This document shows, one piece after another, positions 26,449 to 34,335 of a stretch of 64,000 nt of DNA. Under the pieces are notes generated by a model that was not told the origin of the DNA, did no database searches, and saw only the letters and a list, made by a program, of their open reading frames with translations. The stretch is from the NCBI RefSeq assembly GCF_007830295.1, contig NZ_VLKC01000002.1:2902200-2966199 (forward strand), read 5' to 3'. Made by a program: the position numbers and the translations under genes. Within the stretch, counting starts at the first letter, position 1. Each line of letters starts with the position of its first letter. The stretch is from Sporomusa sp. KB1 (GTDB taxonomy: Bacteria > Bacillota > Negativicutes > Sporomusales > Sporomusaceae).

Positions 26449-27492
26449 GTGGCAGATAAAAAAACAGTAAAATTGCTGATAACAGGAATTATCGGCGTAG
26501 TAGTGGCAGGAGCAATTGCCTATGGTGCGTATCAGGGCAATAATCCAGCCTCTGCCGGGGGGAATGGATCCAAAGCTGATGGCGATGGCTTGATCCCCCT
26601 TCGGACAATATCGCAGACAGCCTGCAGTTCCACGCCCTATATAGTAGCCGATCAATTGGGCTTTTTTAAAGAAGAAGGACTTAAAATAGTTTATACCGGA
26701 GATACGCAGCCCAATCAGATTATTCCCTCCATTCTGAACGGGAATAATGACCTTTACAACGCCCATCCCAATTCCCTTGCTGTTGCTATTGCCGGCGGTG
26801 CTAAGATCAAAGGGGTAGTGAAAGCCGGAATTGACCCCTTGCCGGAGCAAGACCCCAAACTGCGACATATGAATTGGTACATCAATCCGAATGTTACTCC
26901 GGAAATTAAGAACTTTGCCGACTTAAATAAGCTGGAAGGCAAGCTTAAATTCTCGCTCATTACCAACAATCAGTGCTCTGACTTCCTGGCAAATAACATT
27001 GCTGACCATAATGGGGTTCCTCGCAGTAAAATTGAGTGGGTAACTATGCCGGATGTGCAGGCTGTTCAGGCGCTGAAACAAGGGCTGGTAACTGTATCGG
27101 GTGTGCATCCGCCCTTCTACAAATTGATGGAGGATGCGGGCATGGTGAAGATCGCAGATAGTCTGGACGCTGGTTTTGGCCAGGCCGGCGGTGTCGGCTA
27201 CTATTACTTTACTACTGATTTCATTGAGAAAAATCCTGAGGTTGTCCGCAAATTTGCGCGTGCTATAGTTAAAGCGCAAATATGGGCTAACGAACATCAG
27301 GAAGAAGCCCGCAAGCTGACGGAGGATTGGATCAAGGTGCCGGTCAGTGCCACGCACTATTATGCCGCAGATAAGGATATTAGTCCGGATATGGTCAAGC
27401 CGTGGATTGAGGATTTAGAAAATAGCGGAGTAATTCCTAAAGGGAAGGTTACGGTCGAAGACTTAGTTGATCTTAGGTTTACCGGCAAATAA
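26449..27492 (+). CDS. Membrane-anchored SsuA/NMT1-type substrate-binding protein, copy A
   Basis: Protein of 347 residues starting at GTG (AAAGGAGG upstream). Unlike the other binding proteins it has no lipobox; residues about 8-29 (LLITGIIGVVVAGAIAYGAY) form an uncleaved or signal-peptide-like membrane segment followed by a Gly/Ser/Asn-rich linker. Body motifs are VADQLGFFKEEGLKIVYTGD and VQALKQGLVTVSGVHPP. It is a near-duplicate of the protein at 27704, differing mainly near the start of the mature domain (CSSTPYIVAD against CGSTPWVVTD) and at NDLYNAH/NDVSGAH, positions likely to line the ligand site. Confidence 0.86.
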   Translation: MADKKTVKLLITGIIGVVVAGAIAYGAYQGNNPASAGGNGSKADGDGLIPLRTISQTACSSTPYIVADQLGFFKEEGLKIVYTGDTQPNQIIPSILNGNNDLYNAHPNSLAVAIAGGAKIKGVVKAGIDPLPEQDPKLRHMNWYINPNVTPEIKNFADLNKLEGKLKFSLITNNQCSDFLANNIADHNGVPRSKIEWVTMPDVQAVQALKQGLVTVSGVHPPFYKLMEDAGMVKIADSLDAGFGQAGGVGYYYFTTDFIEKNPEVVRKFARAIVKAQIWANEHQEEARKLTEDWIKVPVSATHYYAADKDISPDMVKPWIEDLENSGVIPKGKVTVEDLVDLRFTGK

Positions 27493-27506
27493 AAGTAAAA
27501 CTATAT

Positions 27507-27580
27507 ACGCTGATTGGTTGTTAAACTAAAGGCTGGCAGATATTCTTGGTAACGCGAGATTATCTTACCAGCCTTTTTCG
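27507..27580 (+). promoter_or_regulatory. Leader element L11 (first of duplicated tandem pair)
   Basis: GCTGATTGGTT-GTTA-AACTAAAGGCTGG core and terminator ending CCAGCCTTTTTCG. It is a close copy of L9. Confidence 0.8.
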
Positions 27581-27637
27581 TACATACAAGGAGGTGGTTT
27601 TTTACCGTTAAACATGTAAGAGTATTCCCTTCTATCG

Positions 27638-27681
27638 GGGCTGATCAGTGAATTAACTGAAGGCCACAGAAATAGCCAGCT
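27638..27681 (+). promoter_or_regulatory. Leader element L12, terminator lost
   Basis: It is identical to L10 through GGCTGATCAGTGAATTAACTGAAGGCC and the start of the terminator stem, then breaks at the position where L10 begins its 3' arm and runs into ACAAAGGAGGCTACGTATTG, which matches the ribosome-binding region of gene 26449. The element should therefore no longer terminate. Confidence 0.75.
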
Positions 27682-27703
27682 ATAACAAAGGAGGCTACGT
27701 ATT

Positions 27704-28750
27704 GTGGCAGATAAAAAAACAGTGAAACTGGTGATAACAGGAATTCTTGGTGTAGTAGTGGCAGGAGCAATTGCCTATGGCGCGTATCAGGGCAATAATC
27801 CGGTTACTGCCGGGCAAAATGGAGGCCAAGCTGGCGACGATGGCTTGATTCCTATCCGGACAATATCGCAGACAGCTTGCGGTTCCACACCATGGGTAGT
27901 AACTGATCTATTAGGTTTTTTCAAGGAAGAGGGACTTAAAGTAGTTTATACCGGGGATACGCAGCCTAACCAGATTATTCCTTCGATTCTGAACGGAAAT
28001 AATGATGTTAGCGGCGCTCATCCCAATTCACTTGCGGTCGCTATTGCCGGCGGCGCCAAGATTAAAGGTGTAGTGAAAGCCGGAATTGATCCCTTACCGG
28101 AGCAAGACCCCAAACTGCGTCATATGAATTGGTATATCAATCCGAATGTTATCCCGGAAATTAAGAGTTTTGCCGATTTAAATAAGCTGGAAGGCAGGAT
28201 TAAATTTTCGATCATTACCAACAATCAGTGCTCTGACTTCCTGGCAAATAACATTGCTGATCATAATGGGGTTCCCCGCAATAAAATTGAGTGGGTGACT
28301 ATGCCGGATGTGCAGGCTGTACAGGCGTTAAAACAAGGGTTGGTAACCGTGGGGGGTGTGCATCCGCCATACTACAAACTAATGGAGGATGCGGGCATGG
28401 TAAAGATCGCGGATAGTCTGGACGCTGGTTTTGGCCAGGGTGGCGGTGTCGGCTACTATTACTTCACTACTGATTTCATTGAGAAAAATCCGGAGGTTGT
28501 CCGTAAATTTGCACGGGCGATAGTTAAAGGGCAAAAATGGGCTAATGAACATCCGGAAGAAGCCCGTAAGATGACGGAGGATTGGATCAAGGTGCCGGTC
28601 AGTGCCACTCACTATTATGCCGGAGATACAGATATCAGTCCGGAAATGGTCAAGCCGTGGATTGAGGACTTAGAAAATGCCGGTGTAATTCCTAAAGGAA
28701 AGGTTACGGTAGAAGATTTGGTTGATCTTAACGTGGTTTACGGTAAGTGA
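27704..28750 (+). CDS. Membrane-anchored SsuA/NMT1-type substrate-binding protein, copy B
   Basis: Protein of 348 residues from GTG 27704, highly similar along its whole length to 26449, with the same membrane segment and linker. The gene, its ribosome binding site and a tandem leader copied from 23.2-23.4 kb appear to have been joined by a duplication. Differences cluster at probable ligand contacts, which suggests the copies bind different but related compounds. The stop codon lies in the first bases of a 115-bp repeat. Confidence 0.86.
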   Translation: MADKKTVKLVITGILGVVVAGAIAYGAYQGNNPVTAGQNGGQAGDDGLIPIRTISQTACGSTPWVVTDLLGFFKEEGLKVVYTGDTQPNQIIPSILNGNNDVSGAHPNSLAVAIAGGAKIKGVVKAGIDPLPEQDPKLRHMNWYINPNVIPEIKSFADLNKLEGRIKFSIITNNQCSDFLANNIADHNGVPRNKIEWVTMPDVQAVQALKQGLVTVGGVHPPYYKLMEDAGMVKIADSLDAGFGQGGGVGYYYFTTDFIEKNPEVVRKFARAIVKGQKWANEHPEEARKMTEDWIKVPVSATHYYAGDTDISPEMVKPWIEDLENAGVIPKGKVTVEDLVDLNVVYGK

Positions 28751-28859
28751 ACTCGTTTCAGCATAGCTGAAACATTGGGGATTCAGGTGGAGAGTCTACT
28801 CCACCTGAATTAACGCCGCCTGTAGCGGCGGGAGTTTTGACTCGCGCACTAAGATAAAG
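28745..28859 (+). repeat. 115-bp palindrome-rich repeat, copy 1
   Basis: It is almost identical to 62367-62481 (five or so single-base differences). It contains four small hairpins: GTTTCAGC/GCTGAAAC, ATTCAGGTGGAG/CTCCACCTGAAT, CGCCG/CGGCG and GGGAGT/ACTCGCG. It begins at the last sense codon and stop (AAG TGA) of the gene before it. Confidence 0.85.
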
Positions 28860-28902
28860 TAGTTGGAACAGTTCTGGAAAACGTATTATAGGTAAAGAAA
28901 AA

Positions 28903-28949
28903 AGGAATGCCTGCTGATTTTGTATTAGTTGGCATTCCGAATTTTTGAA
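28903..28949 (+). promoter_or_regulatory. Hairpin before NifD-like gene, possible degenerate leader
   Basis: GGAATGCC pairs with GGCATTCC, followed by GAATTTTTG, a plausible terminator. Its loop contains CTGATTTTGTATTAG, which recalls the leader core, but the usual core-then-terminator order is lost. Confidence 0.4.
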
Positions 28950-28977
28950 TATAAATAATGAGGAGGCTATGAAATCT

Positions 28978-30444
28978 ATGGCAATTAACTTGAATCATTC
29001 AGAGGTGCCGACAAGGGAGAATAGACTGGGTTCCATTACTGGTTATCAAGGCACAATACGAGATTTGGTAGAGCAGGCTGCTTGTGGGTCGCTGCGCAAT
29101 AAAGAGCGGTGCTTCAGCCAGGCCAGTGCTTGCAGTTCGGGCTGTGCCCAAGGTCAGCTTTCACGCATTGTAGATGCTGCAGTGGTCAATCATGGTCCGG
29201 TAGGCTGCGCCGCAGATACGGTAGCCGGCAACACTGTTAATAAGTGGGGGCAGCATATTCGCGGCTGGGAGCATAAAAATATCCAGCTGATCAATACAAA
29301 CATGGTAGAGGAAGATACCGTTTTCGGCGCTGTGAATAAATTACGTGAAGCCGTTCAAGAAGCATATAAACGTTTTAATCCCAAGGCTATTTTTATTACT
29401 ACTTCCTGCGTATCAGGAATTATTGGCGAAGATATCCAGAGTGTAATTGAGGAGTTGCAAGACGAAATCCCGGTCCCGATTGGTTCGGTACACTGCGAGG
29501 GTTTTCGTTCTAAGATATGGGCTACCGGCTTTGATGCAGCCTTCCACGCTGTTTTGACGACACTGGTCAAACCGCCGGAGAAAAAATCCAATACCGTAAA
29601 CGTAATTAACTTTAATGGCAGTGCCCGTAAACAGATTGCGGAAATGTTGGCTCCTTTTGGGCTGGAACCGGTATTTTTACTGCCGTACAGCTCTGTAGAA
29701 CAGTTAACACATCTATCTGAGGCTGTGGCGACGATTAGCATTTGCGGAACGTTAGGCAGTTACATTGGAAATGCACTTGAGCAACAATATGGTGTTCCCT
29801 ATGTAAAAACCTTACAGCCTCATGGTCTTGCGGGGATGAACAGTTGGTTGCGCGGTTTAGGCGCGGTTATTGGTAAGGAGGCGGAAGTAGAGGAATATAT
29901 TCGGCTGCAGGAAGAACGTATTGCCCCGGAACTGGCGGAAATACGGAGCCGATTGAAAGGCTGCAAAGCAGTTGTCGGCATGGGACCGAGTTTTGGGCAA
30001 AACTACATCCGGACATTGCGGGAATTGGGTATTGAGGTGATATGGGGTTCTACCTGGCATTTTGACCCTCAGCATGATAATGGTTCCTGCCCGGCATCCG
30101 CCCAATACTTAGCTGCGGGTGAGGACAATATTCCCGTAAGTGTGGCTGACCAGCAGAATTTTGAGATAATTAATTTGCTCAACCGTTTAAAGCCTGACCT
30201 CTATGTAGCCCGTCACGGCGGTACCACCGTATGGGCGACGAAATTAGGCATACCCTCCATCATGATCAATGATGAGTACACGGCCTACGGGTATCAAGGG
30301 TTGATTGACTTTGGCTACCGGATTGTTGATGCATTAACCAATCGCAGCCTTGCAAAGAACTTGGCTGCCAGAGTAAAACTTCCGTACACTGACTGGTGGC
30401 TGCAGCAAGACAGTTTTTCCCTGTTGCAGGAAGCAGCCCGGTAG
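28978..30444 (+). CDS. NifD-like nitrogenase component 1 subunit (partner probably at 23388)
   Basis: Protein of 488 residues from ATG 28978; ATG 28969 is also in frame but only 2 nt after AGGAGG. P-cluster-type cysteines are C52, C77 (GPVGC) and C144 (TTSCVSGIIGED); the cofactor cysteine is C256 in ISICGTLGSYIGNALEQQYG. W181 and F185 (CEGFRSKIWATGFDAAFH) replace NifD Gln191 and His195; AYGYQG puts Gln at His442. Extra cysteines C36, C45 and C56 occur. It is nearest in sequence to 59194. Confidence 0.87.
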   Translation: MAINLNHSEVPTRENRLGSITGYQGTIRDLVEQAACGSLRNKERCFSQASACSSGCAQGQLSRIVDAAVVNHGPVGCAADTVAGNTVNKWGQHIRGWEHKNIQLINTNMVEEDTVFGAVNKLREAVQEAYKRFNPKAIFITTSCVSGIIGEDIQSVIEELQDEIPVPIGSVHCEGFRSKIWATGFDAAFHAVLTTLVKPPEKKSNTVNVINFNGSARKQIAEMLAPFGLEPVFLLPYSSVEQLTHLSEAVATISICGTLGSYIGNALEQQYGVPYVKTLQPHGLAGMNSWLRGLGAVIGKEAEVEEYIRLQEERIAPELAEIRSRLKGCKAVVGMGPSFGQNYIRTLRELGIEVIWGSTWHFDPQHDNGSCPASAQYLAAGEDNIPVSVADQQNFEIINLLNRLKPDLYVARHGGTTVWATKLGIPSIMINDEYTAYGYQGLIDFGYRIVDALTNRSLAKNLAARVKLPYTDWWLQQDSFSLLQEAAR

Positions 30445-30468
30445 TTTCTTTAGAATAAAACAAATGCC

Positions 30469-30882
30469 CTATTCCGCTGCTGTTACGAAGCTGCGCCATT
30501 CACTCCAGGTATTGCCGCAACCCACGCGGTAAAAATAGCTGGTTCCCGGTTTTAGCCTAGTAATTGTTGACGAATACAGTTGAATGGGTCCGGCAGGAGT
30601 CGATAGTCTTGTCGGTTCGGCCGTGATTGTTTTGACATCATACGGAGTGGAATGTTTGCTGGTGATTTCTGCATATTGCACATGGCAGTATTCCGTGTAG
30701 CAATCCATTCGCCAAGTAACGGTCAGGCTAGTCTGGGGATTATTCGTACATGTTATTTTGATTTGCTCAGGATAGGCAGTGGCTAAGGTTATATCGGAGC
30801 AAAAAGGGACACCGGGCAGGCCGGACAGGCTGGCGACTAAGGTTATAATCAGGGCAGCATGTTTGTACTTTAACCTAAACAT
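30469..30882 (-). CDS. Secreted small protein with purple-acid-phosphatase N-terminal/FN3-like domain
   Basis: Protein of 137 residues from ATG 30882 (AGGAG 11 nt upstream) with a probable signal peptide (LIITLVASLSGLPG). The mature part (PEQIKITCTNNPQTSLTVTW ... LKPGTSYFYRVG ... WSEWRSFVTA) matches the beta-sandwich that precedes the catalytic domain in purple acid phosphatases, also FN3-like. No metallophosphatase domain follows, so it is a stand-alone domain. It is oriented against the surrounding genes and unrelated to them by function, so it may be an insertion into the cluster. I cannot assign a role. Confidence 0.65.
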   Translation of the reverse strand: MFRLKYKHAALIITLVASLSGLPGVPFCSDITLATAYPEQIKITCTNNPQTSLTVTWRMDCYTEYCHVQYAEITSKHSTPYDVKTITAEPTRLSTPAGPIQLYSSTITRLKPGTSYFYRVGCGNTWSEWRSFVTAAE

Positions 30883-31013
30883 AGTGATGGCCACTCCTTT
30901 TTAAAAAAGTCGGTTGTTTTATTATTCTTATTGTACGTACATACGGAGTGTAAGGGACATGCAAGATAAATACTTTGGTGTATATCTCTTGGAGGAAGTA
31001 GGCAGCTAGAAAT

Positions 31014-31799
31014 ATGAGGAAAGAAACCGTGAAAACTGGTATAAAATATATTGGTGATCAATTTATTAATAGCTTAGGCATTATGATGTTCTTGCTGGTG
31101 TGGGAATTTGCACCACGATATGGGTTAGTGGATAGACAGTTTTTTCCTCCTTTTTCGCAGGTCCTATTGTATCTTGGCAAGCTTGCCGCGAGTGGCGTTT
31201 TGTTCATCCATATAGCGGCAAGTTTGCAAAGAATTTTCCTCGGATTGGTACTGGCTGCGATTTTTGCAGTACCTGCCGGTATTATTTTAGGAGGCGTTTT
31301 TCCTGCTTTATCCCGGAACTTAATGCGACTATTCCGTCTGCTTGAGCAAGTAAATGCTTTGCCGTTATCTTTAATTTTTATTTTATTTTTTGGGATTGGT
31401 GAGCTTGTTAAAGTCTTCATTATCTTTTGGTCAACTATCTGGCCAATTCTTTTTACAACAATTGCCGGTGTTCGGCATGTGGATCCGCTCTATATTAACA
31501 TGGCCCGTTCTCTTGGCGCCAATAGGCTGGAGATTTTTAGCAAAGTTATTTTACCGGCGGCGGCACCGGCCATTTTTACCGGTATACGATCTGGTGCAAC
31601 CTATGCTTTTTTTATTCTCATTGCTGCTGAATCCATGGGTGCTTATTATGGTGTGGGACGCTTGATTCGCAGCTCGACCTTTGGCGCAGTTATCGTTATA
31701 GCTTTACTGGGAATGAGTTTGAACTACTTGCTGCATTCTATTGAAAATAGTTTTTTGGATTGGAAGAAAAATCTTCGCGACAATGATAGCGTAATCTAA
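31014..31799 (+). CDS. SsuC/TauC-type ABC transporter permease
   Basis: Permease of 261 residues, close to 24747. The signature is WEFAPRYGLVDRQFFPPFSQV and the EAA loop is YINMARSLGANRLEIFSKVILP. A GGAGGAAG lies about 15 nt upstream, a poor fit, so the start is uncertain. No leader element was found before it. It stands alone between the secreted protein and a terminator, so it may be an orphan permease. Confidence 0.85.
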   Translation: MRKETVKTGIKYIGDQFINSLGIMMFLLVWEFAPRYGLVDRQFFPPFSQVLLYLGKLAASGVLFIHIAASLQRIFLGLVLAAIFAVPAGIILGGVFPALSRNLMRLFRLLEQVNALPLSLIFILFFGIGELVKVFIIFWSTIWPILFTTIAGVRHVDPLYINMARSLGANRLEIFSKVILPAAAPAIFTGIRSGATYAFFILIAAESMGAYYGVGRLIRSSTFGAVIVIALLGMSLNYLLHSIENSFLDWKKNLRDNDSVI

Positions 31800-31818
31800 A
31801 CTGTACATGCTAAAAACC

Positions 31819-31852
31819 GGAAGCCGGATTCCTTGTTGTGAATCCAGCTTCT
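31819..31852. terminator. Bidirectional terminator between convergent permease genes
   Basis: GGAAGCCGGATTC pairs with GAATCCAGCTTC; TTGTTTTGTTTG follows on the plus side. It serves gene 31014 and possibly the minus-strand permeases. Confidence 0.6.
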
Positions 31853-31936
31853 TGTTTTGTTTGTACAACAAAGATAATAATCCGATGTTTTTTTATAGTT
31901 CTGCTTTAATAATGACCTGATCTCCTGCCATACATG

Positions 31937-32698
31937 TTAGCAAGGTTCACTCCATACAATAATTTTCTTTTCCAGAAATTTTACAATGGAATCAATAGTA
32001 ATGCTTAGTATGGCAATAACCACAGCACCGGAGAAGATCCACTCAATATTATAGTTCTCCTGGCTGTTTATAAGAAACCATCCCAAACCTGAACTTGATC
32101 CCATCATTTCGGCAGCAATGAGCAGAAAAAAAGAATATCCCGCACTCAAACGCAAACCAGTGAAAATGGATGGTCCTGCTGCCGGCAGCACGATCTTGTA
32201 AAACAGTGACCAACGCGTCAGGCCAAACGACCGGGCCGCTTTTAATAGGTCAGCGTCTACATGGCGGATTCCAGCAGCTGTATTGAATAAAACCGGCCAA
32301 ATACAAATCCACGCAATAATCGCAAGCTTAGCAGCTTCGCCAATTCCCAGAAATAATATAATCACATGAAATAAAATATAGGGATTGGCCTGCGCCGCTA
32401 TTTCAAACAAGGGTTCCAATGCGGTTTCTAGCTTGCGGAACCAGCCACCCATGACAAAACCTAAGGGAATACCAATTGCCACTGCAATCGCAAGCCCGCC
32501 GATGGATCGCTGCAAACTAATTGCAATATGAGGAACAAGCGTCCCGGAAATGAGCAGCTTGGCAATGGCTAGCAGTACAGTAGAAAAAGCCGGTATAAAC
32601 ATGGTATTGACCAGCCCGAACCAGGCTGACAGTTCCCACACCAAAATAAAAGTGATAATGGCAATCGTATTCGTAAACGCCTTTTTCAACACTTGCAT
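31937..32698 (-). CDS. SsuC/TauC-type ABC transporter permease
   Basis: Permease of 253 residues, second in a two-gene minus-strand operon. The signature is WELSAWFGLVNTMFIPAFSTV, diverged from the WExxPRxGL form of the others; the EAA loop is LLKAARSFGLTRWSLFYKIVLP. AGGAGGGAAG precedes the start. No binding protein or ATPase is on this strand nearby. Confidence 0.86.
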   Translation of the reverse strand: MQVLKKAFTNTIAIITFILVWELSAWFGLVNTMFIPAFSTVLLAIAKLLISGTLVPHIAISLQRSIGGLAIAVAIGIPLGFVMGGWFRKLETALEPLFEIAAQANPYILFHVIILFLGIGEAAKLAIIAWICIWPVLFNTAAGIRHVDADLLKAARSFGLTRWSLFYKIVLPAAGPSIFTGLRLSAGYSFFLLIAAEMMGSSSGLGWFLINSQENYNIEWIFSGAVVIAILSITIDSIVKFLEKKIIVWSEPC

Positions 32699-32725
32699 GC
32701 AATCTTCCCTCCTAGTGAGTCCGCG

Positions 32726-33757
32726 TTAGTCACCGCCAACGTAATTCAATGTGTTATTTTCTTCCTTTTCAGTACAGCCTGGTAGATGCTGTTTCATGGT
32801 ATGCTTTTCATGATTGACCTGAGGAGAAGTAGTTTCAATAAAGCGTTCTTTATTTAAACGGTTCACTTCGTGTCCGCCGGCAGCAATAATAAAAGCAAAC
32901 AATAGTACCACAATGGATACATAGTATTCGTTGAACAACCTCGACCACTTTCCTTTACTATGGACTGGCGAAGCGGCGTCAAAGATTCCCACGGTTTCTT
33001 TCCAGAAAAAGCTGGTTTTTTCGATATGTAAAATGACTTTGTTAATAAAAATCCCCAATAATATTATAAAAGCGCCACCGGCATACATCCGCGGCACTTG
33101 AGAAAGCATTGCGGACGCATGCACCAGCCAGCCCAACCCGGCCTTTGCTCCTAGCATTTCGGCGGCCACAAGCATAAAAACTGCCATTTGTACGCTAATG
33201 CGTATGCCGGTAACAATCGTGGGCAAAGCGCCTGGTAATAGAATATCGCGCATTAAAACAAAATTAGAAACGTTCATCGACCGGGCTGTTTTAATCAACA
33301 ACGGATCAACAGTGCGAATGCCCGTAATAGTATGAAACAAAATCGGCCATAATGAGACCAAAGCAATAATCATTAACTTCATGGCTTCACCAATTCCAAA
33401 AAACAACATAAACATGGGAGCCAGTGAAAACGGATTGACATTGCTTAAAAGTCGGAACAAAGGATCCAAATATTTGAGCACTCCCGGAAACCAGCCTGTC
33501 AAAATAGCGCCTGCGGGTACTGCAACTAACAAAGCTAGCAGCAGGCCCAGTGATGCTCGCCACAAACTCACAATCAGCTGCGGATACAGCAGGCCTTGCT
33601 CCCAAAGCTTATACCCGGCTGCTATTACCGCCGATAAAGGTGGTAAAAACTGCGCATCAGCCCAACCTACCCGCGGCGCGATTTCCCATAACAGCAGGAA
33701 CAGAAACAGTCCTGAACCCCGTAATGCTACATTGCCTGCTGTGGTTAACAGTCCCAT
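32726..33757 (-). CDS. SsuC/TauC-type permease with a long C-terminal extension
   Basis: Protein of 343 residues. Residues about 1-250 are a normal permease (signature WEIAPRVGWADAQFLPPLSAV, EAA loop LIKTARSMNVSNFVLMRDILLP). The extra ~90 residues add one more membrane segment (YYVSIVVLLFAFIIAAGG) and a polar tail rich in Glu, His and Asn, ending LNYVGGD. None of the eight other permeases here has this tail. It is under L13. The tail may anchor or contact a partner; nothing in it is recognisable. Confidence 0.84.
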   Translation of the reverse strand: MGLLTTAGNVALRGSGLFLFLLLWEIAPRVGWADAQFLPPLSAVIAAGYKLWEQGLLYPQLIVSLWRASLGLLLALLVAVPAGAILTGWFPGVLKYLDPLFRLLSNVNPFSLAPMFMLFFGIGEAMKLMIIALVSLWPILFHTITGIRTVDPLLIKTARSMNVSNFVLMRDILLPGALPTIVTGIRISVQMAVFMLVAAEMLGAKAGLGWLVHASAMLSQVPRMYAGGAFIILLGIFINKVILHIEKTSFFWKETVGIFDAASPVHSKGKWSRLFNEYYVSIVVLLFAFIIAAGGHEVNRLNKERFIETTSPQVNHEKHTMKQHLPGCTEKEENNTLNYVGGD

Positions 33758-33828
33758 AATTTCACCTCCAACGTAATATCTCTGCTTGAAAGAAAATAAT
33801 GTTAAATATAAAATTCAGATAAAAAAAC

Positions 33829-33893
33829 AATAAAGCCAAAGAAGCTGCTTATAACAACTTCTTTGGCCTTCAGTTTTTTTTGATCAGCCGCCA
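33829..33893 (-). promoter_or_regulatory. Leader element L13
   Basis: On the minus strand GGCTGATCA-AAAAAAA-CTGAAGGCC, then GCCAAAGAAG pairing with CTTCTTTGGC, and TTTATTGTTTTTTT. It precedes the two minus-strand permeases. Confidence 0.8.
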
Positions 33894-33929
33894 TACAAAT
33901 TATGCGAATGATTTTTAATTTTAAGCTAA

Positions 33930-33957
33930 ATTATAGCACGGTTTTCAAAATAGTCAA
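33930..33957 (-). promoter_or_regulatory. Sigma-A promoter for minus-strand permeases
   Basis: TTGACT (33957-33952), 16 nt, TATAAT (33935-33930) on the minus strand. It starts transcription about 30 nt before L13. Confidence 0.75.
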
Positions 33958-34035
33958 GGTTTTACTATAGCAATCTATGAGACTTAAAAACAAACATGAG
34001 GTCAGCGAATAGGTAATCCCAGTTCGATTTGAACA

Positions 34036-34064
34036 TTGACACGTGTAGCGTAATGTGTTATTCT
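34036..34064 (+). promoter_or_regulatory. Sigma-A promoter for the 34-62 kb run
   Basis: TTGACA (34036-34041), 17 nt, TATTCT (34059-34064). It is divergent from 33930-33957. The 578-base intergenic region 33758-34335 is filled by two promoters and three leader elements. Confidence 0.75.
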
Positions 34065-34109
34065 ATCATAAAATATAGTACTTACAAACTTGAGTCTATT
34101 ATAAGCGGT

Positions 34110-34167
34110 GTGCCGATCAGATAACAAACTGAAGGCCAAGGTTCATAACATGAGCCTTGGCCTTTTA
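34110..34167 (+). promoter_or_regulatory. Leader element L14 (first of tandem pair)
   Basis: GCCGATCAG-ATAACAAA-CTGAAGGCC core. AAGGCCAAGGTTCAT pairs with ATGAGCCTTGGCCTT, then TT. Confidence 0.82.
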
Positions 34168-34190
34168 CTATTATAGCACCTAATAAGGGC

Positions 34191-34219
34191 TTTAGACTCA
34201 TGACAAGGTATAGTATAAA
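34191..34219 (+). promoter_or_regulatory. Possible second promoter between L14 and L15
   Basis: TTTAGA (34191-34196), 17 nt, TATAAA (34214-34219). The -35 is weak. Confidence 0.4.
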
Positions 34220-34240
34220 AATATTGTTTTTTTTATTAAT

Positions 34241-34295
34241 GAGTTGACCGGTGAAAAAACTGGAGACGAACAATAAGCGTCTTCAGTTTTTTATT
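34241..34295 (+). promoter_or_regulatory. Leader element L15 (second of tandem pair)
   Basis: GTTGACCGGT-GAAAA-AACTGGAGAC core. The terminator pairs ACTGGAGACG with CGTCTTCAGT, then T6; its stem takes over the 3' arm of the small hairpin. Confidence 0.8.
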
Positions 34296-34335
34296 TTCAG
34301 GCAGGAGTAAAAATCTAGGGAAAGGTGATGGCTAA

